Positions 16,174 to 24,627 of a stretch of DNA of 64,000 nucleotides are shown here, piece by piece; the stretch's first letter is position 1; every line of letters starts with the position of its first letter. Position numbers and translations under genes: made by a program. The notes under the pieces are model-generated. The model had not been told where the DNA came from. It worked only from the letters and a program-made list of their open reading frames with translations, and made no database searches. The DNA comes from Paraburkholderia kururiensis JCM 10599 = LMG 19447 (GTDB lineage: Bacteria; Pseudomonadota; Gammaproteobacteria; Burkholderiales; Burkholderiaceae): contig NZ_RJZE01000011.1 in the NCBI RefSeq assembly GCF_003986935.1, positions 124,001 through 188,000 on the forward strand, written 5' to 3'.

Positions 16174-18189
16174 TCAGAACGGCCACCAGCCCTTGCCTCC
16201 GCCCGAGCCTTCGTGGCTATCGTCACCGTCGCCATGCTGGCGCGGGAACTGGAACGAATCGAACAGGTCGCCCAGCGCCGGCGCGTTGACCGGCACGTAC
16301 GGATGCGCGGCCATCTGGACCGGGTTCGGCAGGTTGTCGCGGCTGCGGTCCGTGATCGGCTTCAGGTGCCAGTTACGCTCGATAAACTTCACGATGGACA
16401 CGTGATCCGAGTACTGGTGCACCACGCGGCCGCCGCGCGAGTACGGCGACACGACGATGAGCGGAATGCGCGGACCGTCGCCGAAGAAGTCGACCGGCTG
16501 GATGTAGCCCGAATCGTAGTAGCCGCCGCCTTCGTCCGTGGTAATGAAGATCGCCGTGGAGGCCCACAGCGCCGGGTTGCGCTGCACCGCGTCCACGAGC
16601 TTGTGCACGAAGGCTTCATACAGGCCGAACTTCGACGACTCCGGGTGCCCGTCCAGCAGACCGCCCGGCTTCACGAACGAGACCGCCGGCAGCGTGCCGT
16701 TGGTGATGTCCGAGTAGAGGTCGCTCGTGTCCTGCAGGTGCGCCTTGACGACCGCGGGGTTCGTCATGATCGCCTTCTCGTACAGGAACGGGTTGCAGAT
16801 ATTGCAGTACACGCTCGTCGACGGCGAACTCACGAACGTATTCCACCCTTCGCCGTAGTACTTCCACGAGATGCTCTTCTCGAGCAGCGTGTCGCCGATG
16901 GTGCGCACGGGCGACGGCGGAATCGTGAAGGTGCTCGTATTGACCGTGCCGTCCCCGTTGTAGCCCGGGTTGTAGTTGTTCAGCAGGTAATACGTGTTCG
17001 GCGCGCACTTCGCATCCGGCTTGTACGAGAGGCTGCTCAGGTAGTGACGCAGCGTGCCCACGCCCGGTTGATGCAGGTCCGAACAGTTGCTGTAGCTGCC
17101 GCCCGAGTAGCCGTCCTGCGTGTACCAGTTGTTGGTGCCCGCCATCGGCAGCGGGTTCTCGATCTGATTGACGGGCGGTTTGGCCGGGTTGCCGTTGCTG
17201 TCCGTGTAGTAGATCGCGTCGGCCGTGCCGATCATGATGCTGTTCGCGCCCGTGCCGCCCATCACCGGCTGGTGATAGTTGTCGCTGATCGTGAACTCGC
17301 GGGCGAGATGCGTGAAGTACGGCATGTCGCCCGTCGTCGTGTTGTAGTAGCCGAGCGCCGTGGAGCCTTCATGCGTGGTCTGGTCCGTGAACGGCGTGGG
17401 CTGGGCCTTGCCGTTCGCGCCCGCGCCCACCGACGTCTCCACCCAGGCGAACAGATCCATCTTGCAGCCGCTCGGGTTGTCGGGCGTGGCGTACGCCGTG
17501 CTGCAGTCCGCCTGCTGCCAGTTCTGGTAGAAGCGGTGCACCGGGCTGTTGATGTACTGGTCGTAGTCGGGGCCCACGCGCGAGATCTGGTACGGACCGT
17601 TCGGCAGGTTGAACGTGTTGGCGCCAAAGCGCGTGTCGGGCACGTCCTTGGGCAGGCCGCTCGCGCCCGTGGTGAGCTTCACGACGTCTTGCGGCTCGAG
17701 CACGCTGCCTTCCGCGGCCTGCGCGGCGGCGAGCGTCGCGAACGGCGGCGGGTTGGTGTCGCTCGGTGCGCTTGTGGTGCCGCCCGTGTTCGGTGCGGGC
17801 AGCACGGAATACGGTTGCTTGCCGCCGGGCGCCATCTCGAACAGGTTCGGGTTGGTAGCGCTCGCCGTGTATTGCGCAGCGGCGCTGAAATTCGGACCCG
17901 GCTGACCGTCGGCCGTGATGATGCCCTTCGTGAGCAGGTTCGAAACGGTCTGGCCGGCGCGCGGCTGATACGCGCCGAACACGTGATCGAACGTGCGGTT
18001 TTCACCGACGATCACGATGACGTGCTTGATGGGCGAAGCCGTCTTCAGCGACGGATCCTGGGCCGCGGCGTTCTGCTGGCTTTCCGCAACGGCGGGCCAT
18101 ACGGCAGACGCCACTGCGAGCGAAACAGCGGCGCATAACAGCGAACCTCGTAACAACGGGCTGCCGACTACCTGGGCAAATCGACTCAT
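16174..18189 (-). CDS. Secreted phospholipase C/acid phosphatase (AcpA-like phosphoesterase)
   Basis: Exported phosphoesterase of 671 residues in the family of bacterial phospholipase C and AcpA. A signal peptide (about 1-35, hydrophobic core SLLCAAVSLAVASAVWPAVA) precedes IKHVIVIVGENRTFDHVFGAY, the N-terminal metal/nucleophile motif. Near the C-terminus TAIFITTDEGGGYYD, PRIPLIVVSPYSRGG and HQYSDHVSIVKFIE carry metal ligands. The tail is Gly/Asp-rich. The start at 18189 is chosen over 18201 because GGAGG lies 5 nt before it. It acts outside the cytoplasm, probably in phosphate scavenging or phospholipid hydrolysis. It is a single gene with no obvious partner. Confidence 0.88.
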   Translation of the reverse strand: MSRFAQVVGSPLLRGSLLCAAVSLAVASAVWPAVAESQQNAAAQDPSLKTASPIKHVIVIVGENRTFDHVFGAYQPRAGQTVSNLLTKGIITADGQPGPNFSAAAQYTASATNPNLFEMAPGGKQPYSVLPAPNTGGTTSAPSDTNPPPFATLAAAQAAEGSVLEPQDVVKLTTGASGLPKDVPDTRFGANTFNLPNGPYQISRVGPDYDQYINSPVHRFYQNWQQADCSTAYATPDNPSGCKMDLFAWVETSVGAGANGKAQPTPFTDQTTHEGSTALGYYNTTTGDMPYFTHLAREFTISDNYHQPVMGGTGANSIMIGTADAIYYTDSNGNPAKPPVNQIENPLPMAGTNNWYTQDGYSGGSYSNCSDLHQPGVGTLRHYLSSLSYKPDAKCAPNTYYLLNNYNPGYNGDGTVNTSTFTIPPSPVRTIGDTLLEKSISWKYYGEGWNTFVSSPSTSVYCNICNPFLYEKAIMTNPAVVKAHLQDTSDLYSDITNGTLPAVSFVKPGGLLDGHPESSKFGLYEAFVHKLVDAVQRNPALWASTAIFITTDEGGGYYDSGYIQPVDFFGDGPRIPLIVVSPYSRGGRVVHQYSDHVSIVKFIERNWHLKPITDRSRDNLPNPVQMAAHPYVPVNAPALGDLFDSFQFPRQHGDGDDSHEGSGGGKGWWPF

Positions 18190-18499
18190 TAACGCCTCCA
18201 TGACGTGATGCGTAAAAGCACGGGTGATGTGGCGTGTGGAATGGGGATGGCCGCGTCTTCGCGTGGAGGCGCAACCTTGTTATCAAGTCTTACGGCGGTA
18301 AGAAAGATAAAGATGCGCGGTGAAGATCTCGGGACGGCCGTGTGTCGGATGCGTGTACCGCTGCTGACGGAATGCTTGCCGTGCGCTTACGTTTCGCGCT
18401 GTTGCGTCAGGTGGGCAGATGCATGAGCATGCACAGGTCCGCCCGCACGGCGGCCCGGTCTGAGAATCTCTGCGAATCGTTCAATGGAGAGACGAAGCG
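18190..18499. other. 310-bp divergent promoter region
   Basis: The gap lies between the phosphoesterase gene (leftward) and the VOC gene (rightward). It contains a small palindrome, TCTTAC-GGCG-GTAAGA at 18288-18303, next to an A-rich stretch. No convincing PHO box was found by eye. No gene is seen. Confidence 0.45.
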
Positions 18500-18898
18500 A
18501 TGTTTTCACACGTGTTCATCGGCATCACGGACTTCGGACGCGCGTTCACGTTCTACACCGCGCTCATGGACGAGCTGGGCCACGTGCTCAAGTTCAGGGA
18601 AGACGACGTGCCATGGGCGGGATGGATGGCAACGGACGCACCACGCCCGCTGCTATTGATCGGCCAGCCCTGGAACGGACTCGCGGCGAGCCCGGGCAAC
18701 GGGCAGATGACGGCGTTTCTCGCGCCCACGCGTTCGATGGTGGACCGCATGCACGCCGCGGCGCTCGCGCACGGCGGCACCTGCGAAGGACCGCCCGGGC
18801 TCAGGCCGCAGTACCACGCGCACTATTACGGCGCGTACTTTCGCGACCCGGACGGCAACAAGCTCTGTGTGTGCTGTCATGAAGACGAGCGGCCCTGA
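18500..18898 (+). CDS. VOC-superfamily (glyoxalase-like) protein
   Basis: Cytosolic protein of 132 residues with the vicinal-oxygen-chelate fold. It has the N-terminal HVFIGITDFGRAFTFYTALM strand-helix unit and the C-terminal YGAYFRDPDGNKLCVCCHE, where the terminal Glu region and the initial His are the usual metal ligands. A GGAGAGA ribosome site precedes the ATG. Members include glyoxalases, dioxygenases and resistance proteins; nothing here identifies the substrate. It stands alone. Confidence 0.85.
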   Translation: MFSHVFIGITDFGRAFTFYTALMDELGHVLKFREDDVPWAGWMATDAPRPLLLIGQPWNGLAASPGNGQMTAFLAPTRSMVDRMHAAALAHGGTCEGPPGLRPQYHAHYYGAYFRDPDGNKLCVCCHEDERP

Positions 18899-18953
18899 GC
18901 GGGAGCGACCCGAAGCGGAGCCACGCTGAGCACCGCCCGGCACGCTCACAAGG

Positions 18954-19391
18954 TCACTGCTCGCACTGCACGTCCTGCTTGCGCACCACGATGATGGCGG
19001 GATACGTGCCGTGCTCCAGTTCCACGCGCGCCACCACGGACATCGTCGTGCTGTCGATGTCGTCGTAGACGCTCACGCGTTCGCGCCGCAGGTTCGTAAC
19101 GCCGGTGCAGCCCGACGTGCGGCCTTCGTCCGAGACGCGACATTGAAGCGGGTTGTCCGCGAGGTAGCGGTATTTGTCGCGGTCCGGCGTGGCGAGGTAC
19201 TCGCGCATGCTGGCCGCCGCCCCGCCGATACCGCTCACCACGCCAATGGCGCAAGGCGGCTGCGACGCATCGCTGCTGCCGGCGGTCTGGGCTTGGGTTT
19301 GAGCTTGCCCCGGCGCACTGGCGGCGATGGCGATAACGGTGGCGGCCACGCAAACGATGGCCCTGGAAGCGGATGCAGCGAAAACGTTCAT
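18954..19391 (-). CDS. Exported hypothetical protein with four cysteines
   Basis: Protein of 145 residues with a signal peptide (about 1-32, ending SAPGQAQ). The mature part has four Cys residues (PPCAIG, LQCRVS, SGCTGV, VQCEQ), suggesting two disulfides in the periplasm. The stretch SVYDDIDSTTMSVVARVELEHGTYPAIIVVRK looks like paired beta-strands. I do not recognise the family. The ATG at 19391 is chosen because a signal peptide begins there; an upstream ATG at 19511 adds Arg-rich, unlikely sequence. It follows the AraC-type gene on the same strand. Confidence 0.7.
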   Translation of the reverse strand: MNVFAASASRAIVCVAATVIAIAASAPGQAQTQAQTAGSSDASQPPCAIGVVSGIGGAAASMREYLATPDRDKYRYLADNPLQCRVSDEGRTSGCTGVTNLRRERVSVYDDIDSTTMSVVARVELEHGTYPAIIVVRKQDVQCEQ

Positions 19392-19507
19392 GGTGCGATA
19401 GCGATGGCGGTGGCCGGGTCGAAGTGCTGGATTGTAATGGCATCGCCGCGCCTGAGAACGCGAGCCGCGCAGCGCGTGCGGCGAGCGCCGCATCGCGACT
19501 TCAACCC

Positions 19508-20566
19508 TCAAACCACCGTCACATACTGCGGCCCCGGCGGCGCCACGCGCTGCGGCGGCGCCGCGAAGGCGTCGCGCATGCGCCGCACTTCGTCGATCGG
19601 GCTCAAGCCGAAAAGACGCTTGAATTCGCGGCTGAACTGCGACGCGCTCTCGTAACCTACGCGCGCCGCGGCGGCGCTGACGTTGAGCCCGTCCTGCGCC
19701 ATCAGCAAACGCGCGTGATGCAGCCGCGTAGTCTTCACGTACTGCATCGGCGAAGTCGACGTGACCTGCTTGAACTGCGCGTGAAACACGGCGAGGCTCA
19801 TGCCGGCTTCGCGTGCGAGCGTCTCTACGTCGAGGTCGCCGCGATAGTCGGTGTGAATGCGCCGCAGCGCCTTCGCGATGCGCCCGAAGTGATGCTGATG
19901 CGTGAGCGCGGCGCGAATCGCGTCGCCCTGCTCGCCCGTGAGCACGCGATAGCAGATCTCGCGCACGATAGACGGCCCGAGAATGCGCGCGTCGAACGGC
20001 GACACCAGCGACTCCAATAGCCGCAGCACCGCGTCGCTGAGCGGCCGGTCGAGCGGCGTGGCGTAGATGCCGCGCGGCTCGCTGTGCACGGCGCCGCGCG
20101 TGTCGTTGAGCGCCATCAGCAACTCGGCCACGAGCGTCAGGTCCACGCGAATCGAAATGGCGAGCAACGGCTCAGCCGCGCTCGCCTCGGTCTCGCACTC
20201 GAAGGGCAGCGGCACGGAAAGCACGAGGTACTGCTGCGCGTCGTAGACGAACGACTGCTCGGCAAGAAAGCCGCGCTTGCGGCCCTGGCAGACGATCACG
20301 ATGCACGGCTCGTACATCACGGGCTGACGCGGATGCGGCCGGTTCGCGCGCATGAACTTCACGCCTTCGAGCGTGGACTGGGTCATGCCCTCGGCGGGTG
20401 CGAGCGTGGCGAGCAGTTCGACCATGCGCCGCTGGGCCGGGCCGGCGCCCGCGGCAACCTGCGCGACGGCGGTGCCCGGCGCGGCGGCGTCCCGCAGGGT
20501 TTCAGGCGAGGTCTCAAGCGAGGCCTCAAGCAAGGTCTCAAGCGGATATAAGGGAACGGTAGTCAT
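19508..20566 (-). CDS. AraC-family regulator with N-terminal AraC_N domain (YqhC-like)
   Basis: Transcription activator of 352 residues. The N-terminal AraC_N-type domain (about 60-210, with PVMYEPCIVIVCQGRKRGFL and YLVLSVPLPFECETEA) is followed by a double HTH (about 245-335, with LAREAGMSLAVFHAQFKQVTSTSPMQYVKTTRLHHARLLM and VGYESASQFSREFKRLFGLSP). Regulators with this domain pair often control a neighbouring aldehyde/alcohol reductase, as YqhC does yqhD. Here a zinc alcohol dehydrogenase is divergent across 172 bp, the same layout. The first 30 residues contain a 4-residue periodic segment encoded by a 12-bp tandem repeat, so the start could be further in. Confidence 0.88.
   Translation of the reverse strand: MTTVPLYPLETLLEASLETSPETLRDAAAPGTAVAQVAAGAGPAQRRMVELLATLAPAEGMTQSTLEGVKFMRANRPHPRQPVMYEPCIVIVCQGRKRGFLAEQSFVYDAQQYLVLSVPLPFECETEASAAEPLLAISIRVDLTLVAELLMALNDTRGAVHSEPRGIYATPLDRPLSDAVLRLLESLVSPFDARILGPSIVREICYRVLTGEQGDAIRAALTHQHHFGRIAKALRRIHTDYRGDLDVETLAREAGMSLAVFHAQFKQVTSTSPMQYVKTTRLHHARLLMAQDGLNVSAAAARVGYESASQFSREFKRLFGLSPIDEVRRMRDAFAAPPQRVAPPGPQYVTVV
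20498..20545. repeat. Four 12-bp tandem repeats inside the AraC gene 5' end
   Basis: Four consecutive 12-bp units near GGTCTCAAGCGA lie in the first codons of the AraC-type gene. Because 12 is divisible by three they give a periodic peptide (ETLLEASLETSPETL). Copy-number change would lengthen or shorten the N-terminus without a frameshift. Confidence 0.75.
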
Positions 20567-20738
20567 GACGGATGTATGACGGTTCGAGAGAATCAGGCTC
20601 GAAATCTAGCACCAAACCTGGCGTCCCGCTTGCCGCCAGGAGAATCAGGCAAATGTTCCGTAGCTTCAGGTATTCCCTGGGTGGGGCCCGATGCCTAGCA
20701 TGTGAACCCTGACGTCATACCTTTTTGCAGGAGCGAAC

Positions 20739-21791
20739 ATGCCGACTACCTATGCATACGCAGCACGCAGCGCCGACACCCCTCTCACACCGTTCGAATT
20801 CCAGCGCCGCGCGCTGCGCGAACTCGACGTGCAGATCGAGGTGATGTACTGCGGCGTGTGCCATTCGGACCTGCACCAGGCGCGCAACGAATGGAAGAAC
20901 TCGATCTATCCGGTGGTGCCGGGCCACGAAATCGTGGGCCGCGTCACCCACGTGGGGCGCGGCGTCACGCGTTTCAAGGCCGGCGACCTCGTGGGCGTGG
21001 GCTGTCTCGTCGATTCGTGCCGCACCTGCCCGAACTGTGCCGAAGGGCTCGAACAGTATTGCGAGAACGGTTTCGTCGGCACCTATAACGGCGTGGACCG
21101 CGTGAGCGGCGAGATCACCTACGGCGGCTACTCGACCAACCTCGTGGTGGACGAAGCCTTCGTGCTGCGCGTGCCCGACAACCTCGACCCGGCCGCCACC
21201 GCGCCGCTGCTGTGCGCGGGCATCACCACCTACTCGCCGCTGCGCCAGTGGGGCGCGGGGCCCGGCAAGAAAGTGGGCATCGTGGGCCTCGGCGGTCTGG
21301 GCCACATGGGCGTGAAGCTCGCCCGCGCAATGGGCGCGCACGTGGTGCTCTTCACCACCTCGCGTTCCAAGGTGGAAGACGCGAAGCGTCTGGGCGCACA
21401 CGAAGTGGTGATCTCGAAGAGCCTCGATGAAATGCAGGCGCACGCGAACAGCTTCGATTTCATCCTCAACACCGTGGCCGCGCAGCACGACCTCAATCCG
21501 TTCATCGAGCTGCTCAAGCGCGACGGCACGATGACGCTGGTGGGCGCGCCCGAGCACGATCATCCGTCGCCGCAGGTCTTCGGGCTCATCATGAAGCGGC
21601 GGCGCCTCGCGGGTTCGCTGATCGGCGGCATCGCCGAAACGCAGGAAATGCTCGATTTCTGCGGCCAGCACGGCATCACGTCGGACATCGAACTGATTCC
21701 GATGCAGAAAATCAACGATGCCTATGAACGGATGTTGAAGAGCGACGTGAAGTATCGCTTCGTGGTGGATATCGACTCGCTGCGGCAGTAA
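20739..21791 (+). CDS. Zinc-dependent NAD(P) alcohol dehydrogenase (YahK/CAD-like)
   Basis: Medium-chain dehydrogenase of 350 residues that interconverts aldehydes and alcohols. Catalytic zinc ligands are Cys41 in GVCHSD, His63 in PGHE and the Cys in LLCAGIT. Structural zinc ligands are Cys94, Cys97, Cys100 and Cys108. The cofactor motif GIVGLGGLGHMGVKLARAMGA lies near residues 181-200, and SRSK after the second strand favours NADPH. It closely resembles YahK/cinnamyl-alcohol-type reductases. AGGAG lies 6 nt before the ATG. It is divergent from the AraC-type regulator, which is its likely activator in response to toxic aldehydes. Confidence 0.92.
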   Translation: MPTTYAYAARSADTPLTPFEFQRRALRELDVQIEVMYCGVCHSDLHQARNEWKNSIYPVVPGHEIVGRVTHVGRGVTRFKAGDLVGVGCLVDSCRTCPNCAEGLEQYCENGFVGTYNGVDRVSGEITYGGYSTNLVVDEAFVLRVPDNLDPAATAPLLCAGITTYSPLRQWGAGPGKKVGIVGLGGLGHMGVKLARAMGAHVVLFTTSRSKVEDAKRLGAHEVVISKSLDEMQAHANSFDFILNTVAAQHDLNPFIELLKRDGTMTLVGAPEHDHPSPQVFGLIMKRRRLAGSLIGGIAETQEMLDFCGQHGITSDIELIPMQKINDAYERMLKSDVKYRFVVDIDSLRQ

Positions 21792-22133
21792 CGCGGTCAG
21801 GACCTTCAGGACTTACCCGCCCTTCGCTGCGCTGAAGGGCATCACGCTCCCCCTGACCCGCCGGGTCGCGCCGGGTTACATCTTCCCGGCCGGCCCCTGC
21901 CCTGCAACGCAGCCGGTACCGCTCGCATTCACCGCCCTCGGGTGAATAGAAGAAGGCTTCCGGCTGCGAGTCCCCCTCGCCCGCCACACGTGCGCCGCCA
22001 TGCGTCCGACCGCATGACCGGCACGCTGAAGCCCCGCTGAAGCCCGTATGTCGCGGCGGTTCGCGCTGTCTTTCGCTGTTTTGCTTACACCCGGCTTCGT
22101 CCGGATGACTCTCTTTCGCACAGGAGATTGCCC
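21792..22133. other. 342-bp intergenic region with a hairpin
   Basis: GCCCTTC (21819-21825) and GAAGGGC (21834-21840) form a 7-bp stem 28 bp after the dehydrogenase stop. It may end that transcript, although no T-tract follows. The rest is the promoter region of the LysR gene, with no other element recognised. Confidence 0.5.
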
Positions 22134-23102
22134 GTGTTCGACCGAATTCAGGCGATGCGCACCTTCATTCGCATCGTCGATACCAACAGCTTCACCAAGG
22201 CCGCCGAATCGCTCGAGATTCCCCGCGCGAGCGCGACCACCATCGTGCAGAACCTCGAAGCGCTGCTCGGCACGCAACTGCTCGTGCGCACCACGCGACG
22301 CCTGAGCCTCACTGCGGAAGGCGCGGCTTACTACGAGCGCTGCGCGCAGATTCTCGCCGACATCGACGAAATGGAAGCGAGCCTGCGCAACAGCACCGAC
22401 GCGCTGAGCGGCCGCCTGCGCGTCGAGATGCCGGGCGTGGTGGCCAATGCGATCGTGCTGCCCGCGCTCGCCGACTTCCACGCGCGGTATCCGAATCTCG
22501 ACGTGGCCGTGGGTGTGACGTTGCGCAACGTGGACCTCGTGGGCGAGGCCGTGGACTGCAGCATCCAGTTCGGCGAGTTGCCGGACTCGGGGCTTGCGGC
22601 ACGCCGTCTCGGCGCGCTCGAACACGTGACGTGCGCGAGTCCGGCCTACGTCGAGCGCTACGGCATGCCGGCCAGCCTCGACGACCTCGCGCAGCACGTT
22701 GCCGTGAATTGCCTCGCGCCCGTTGCGTCGCGCCCGGATGCGCTCGACTTCGAAGTGGACGGCGCCGCCGCCGCCGTGAAGATGAACGGCTTCGTGCGCG
22801 TGGGCGACGAGCAGGCGTACCTCACGTGCGGGCTGCAAGGCTACGGGCTGATCCAGCCTGCGCGGCTCACGGCGCAGCCTTACCTCGATACGGGACAGCT
22901 AGTGGAAGTGCTCCCGCAATGGAAGCCGCTGCCCATGCCGGTTTCGGCGGTGTTCGTGAAGAGCCGGCGCGTGTCGCCGCGCGTGCGCGCCTTCGTGGAC
23001 TGGCTTGCCGAACTGTTCGAGGGTCACAGCTTGATGGACAGCCTGATGGACAGCGACCTCTCGCACGTGCATCAACTGCTGCGGGGGTTGCAGCCGGCTT
23101 GA
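22134..23102 (+). CDS. LysR-family transcriptional regulator
   Basis: Regulator of 322 residues. The HTH (about 1-60) reads FDRIQAMRTFIRIVDTNSFTKAAESLEIPRASATT, with LLGTQLLVRTTRRLSLTAEG following. The effector domain begins at SGRLRVEMPGVVANAIVLPAL, typical of the branch that controls small efflux or dehydrogenase genes. GTG at 22134 is the likely start: AGGAGA lies 7 nt upstream, and the TTG at 22128 is too close to it. No divergent target is adjacent; the alcohol dehydrogenase gene precedes it on the same strand. Its last 31 bp overlap the end of the opposing gene. Confidence 0.88.
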   Translation: MFDRIQAMRTFIRIVDTNSFTKAAESLEIPRASATTIVQNLEALLGTQLLVRTTRRLSLTAEGAAYYERCAQILADIDEMEASLRNSTDALSGRLRVEMPGVVANAIVLPALADFHARYPNLDVAVGVTLRNVDLVGEAVDCSIQFGELPDSGLAARRLGALEHVTCASPAYVERYGMPASLDDLAQHVAVNCLAPVASRPDALDFEVDGAAAAVKMNGFVRVGDEQAYLTCGLQGYGLIQPARLTAQPYLDTGQLVEVLPQWKPLPMPVSAVFVKSRRVSPRVRAFVDWLAELFEGHSLMDSLMDSDLSHVHQLLRGLQPA

Positions 23103-23398
23103 TTGTCGGGCGCCGGGGCATCCGCCTCACCCGCGCGGCGCGTGCGCTGGGCGCGGGCGCGTGCCTCGCCCGCCACGCGCGCGAGCGCCTTCGCGCTCAT
23201 GCGCGCGGCCACGTCGCGTACGTAATCGTGGTGGCGCGCTTCGAGCGGCGCCCGAAGGCGCTCCGCCAACAGATAGCGGATCAAGGCGATGCGCCGATGA
23301 CCGAGCGCGATGCTCTGCTCGAGCAGCGCGAGTGCGGCGTCGGGGTCGCCCGCTTCGCAGGCGAGTCTGACAAGACGCGACGTTTCCGGGCGCGGCAT
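23072..23398 (-). CDS. Small hypothetical protein at the end of the sarcosine oxidase operon
   Basis: Protein of 108 residues. The first 85 are helical and Ala/Leu/Arg-rich (VRLACEAGDPDAALALLEQSIALGHRRIALIRYLLAERL), resembling a TPR-like or alpha-solenoid hairpin. The tail is basic. It starts 24 bp after the FolB-like gene on the same strand and its 3' end overlaps the convergent LysR gene by 31 bp. I recognise no family. Codon use and position support a real last gene of the sdaA-sox operon, but no function can be given. Confidence 0.55.
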   Translation of the reverse strand: MPRPETSRLVRLACEAGDPDAALALLEQSIALGHRRIALIRYLLAERLRAPLEARHHDYVRDVAARMSAKALARVAGEARARAQRTRRAGEADAPAPDNQAGCNPRSS

Positions 23399-23422
23399 GA
23401 CGGGGGTCCGCTCGCGTGGGGT

Positions 23423-23971
23423 TCAGACGGCGGCCGCGGCAGGTTCGATGCACGAGACGTGCGCAGACGCGCCCGCTGGCACGCCTACCGCGTCGGTCAC
23501 GCCGCGCGCCTGCGGTTGTCCCGCTCGCGTCGCCGTCCGCGCGCACCGCGCCTCGTAATCGGCGCGCGTCCAGTCGAGTTCCACGCCGATGCGCCGCGTG
23601 CCCTCGCGAATCTTGGGCTTGTGCAACGCGAGCGTGAGCGCGGCCAGCGCGGGCCACTCGCGAAACGACAACTCCGCGAGATCCAGCGCGAGCGTTTCGA
23701 GCAAACGCGTATGCGGCCGCGTGTCGAGGAACTGCACGACGCGCGCGCAGTAACGCTCGTAGTCGATCATCGCTCCTGCCGCTGCTTCGCTCTCGCACGG
23801 TTCGCCCGCGTAGACTAGGCTCGCGTCGATCACCACGGGCTGCGGCTTGCCATGCTCGTGCGCGTGAATGCCGACGTGTGCCTCGACCACCAGTTCGTCG
23901 ATAAACACGCGCCAGCCGCGACCCGTCTCGCGCGGCAGGTCGGATGGCAGGTCGGACGACAGGCGCTTCAC
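23423..23971 (-). CDS. FolB-like dihydroneopterin aldolase in the sarcosine oxidase operon
   Basis: Protein of 182 residues. Residues about 18-145 match the dihydroneopterin aldolase/epimerase fold, with VEAHVGIHAHEHGKPQPVVID near the start (Glu in the pterin pocket) and LALHKPKIREGTRRIGVELD near the end (active-site Lys). The C-terminal 40 residues are a low-complexity extension. The start is a GTG at 23971 overlapping the soxG stop as GTGA, so translation is coupled. FolB family members make or modify folate pterins. Beside sarcosine oxidase, which loads C1 units onto tetrahydrofolate, a folate-supply or folate-handling role is a reasonable inference. Confidence 0.78.
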   Translation of the reverse strand: MKRLSSDLPSDLPRETGRGWRVFIDELVVEAHVGIHAHEHGKPQPVVIDASLVYAGEPCESEAAAGAMIDYERYCARVVQFLDTRPHTRLLETLALDLAELSFREWPALAALTLALHKPKIREGTRRIGVELDWTRADYEARCARTATRAGQPQARGVTDAVGVPAGASAHVSCIEPAAAAV

Positions 23972-24627
23972 AGCAAGAGCGGCGCCGCGGCGTCGAGCAT
24001 GATGCGGCAGAAGTAATCGGCGAAGCTGCGTCGCACGATCACCTCGAACGTATCGGCCGCCGTGGGCACGAGCACGATGGACGCCTTGAAGTAGTGGCTC
24101 TGCGCGCACTGCCCCGGCGCGAAGAGGCGCGGATGCAGGTCGAGCGGACAGCCCCGCGCGATCACGTCGCGCACCTTCTCGCCCGCCAGTTCGATCACGG
24201 TGTAGCCGCTGCCCACGTCCACGGCGGACGCGAACTGGCCCGCAAGCGCCGCGGCGAGCCGCTTTTCCAGCACCGCAGCCTGCGCTTCGCGCGAACGCAC
24301 GAGCCATTCGTCGGGCCCGAGCCAGAGCACTTCGCCGCCTTCGCCCTGCGCCGCCGTGTTGGGCGTTGTGGGCAGACGGCAGCCCAGCACGCTTGCCACG
24401 GCGCTTGCGAATGCAGGGTCGTCGGCGTCGCCGCGCAGGTTCACGAGGTCGATGAACGGCCGCTCCGTGAAGCGGAATTTCTTCTGCACGTTGGCGTGCT
24501 GCGCGCGCAGAACATCGGCCGCGCCGACGAGCGGCGATTCCTGCCACGGCCCGCGTGCGGCACCCGATGCACCGCCTGCGTCGCTCGCACTTTTAGCCGC
24601 GGTATTGCTTCGTGCCTCATTCCACAT
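23968..24627 (-). CDS. soxG: Sarcosine oxidase gamma subunit
   Basis: Gamma subunit of heterotetrameric sarcosine oxidase, 219 residues. It has a SoxG-type core (about 30-215) with DVLRAQHANVQKKFRFTERPFIDLVNLRGD and LWLGPDEWLVRS, a segment related to the aminomethyltransferase fold. Its ATG at 24627 lies within the end of soxA (11-bp overlap), and its stop overlaps the following FolB-like GTG. The subunit is structural and needed for assembly. Order and overlaps soxB-soxD-soxA-soxG support one polycistronic message. Confidence 0.9.
   Translation of the reverse strand: MWNEARSNTAAKSASDAGGASGAARGPWQESPLVGAADVLRAQHANVQKKFRFTERPFIDLVNLRGDADDPAFASAVASVLGCRLPTTPNTAAQGEGGEVLWLGPDEWLVRSREAQAAVLEKRLAAALAGQFASAVDVGSGYTVIELAGEKVRDVIARGCPLDLHPRLFAPGQCAQSHYFKASIVLVPTAADTFEVIVRRSFADYFCRIMLDAAAPLLL

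Noticed and set aside
16117..18138. Long plus-strand open frame opposite the phosphoesterase gene.
   Set aside because: The minus strand encodes a complete signal-peptide-bearing enzyme; the plus frame has antisense composition (Arg/Val/His-rich).
18190..18499. A PHO box upstream of the secreted phosphoesterase.
   Set aside because: No pair of phased CTGTCAT-like repeats is visible.
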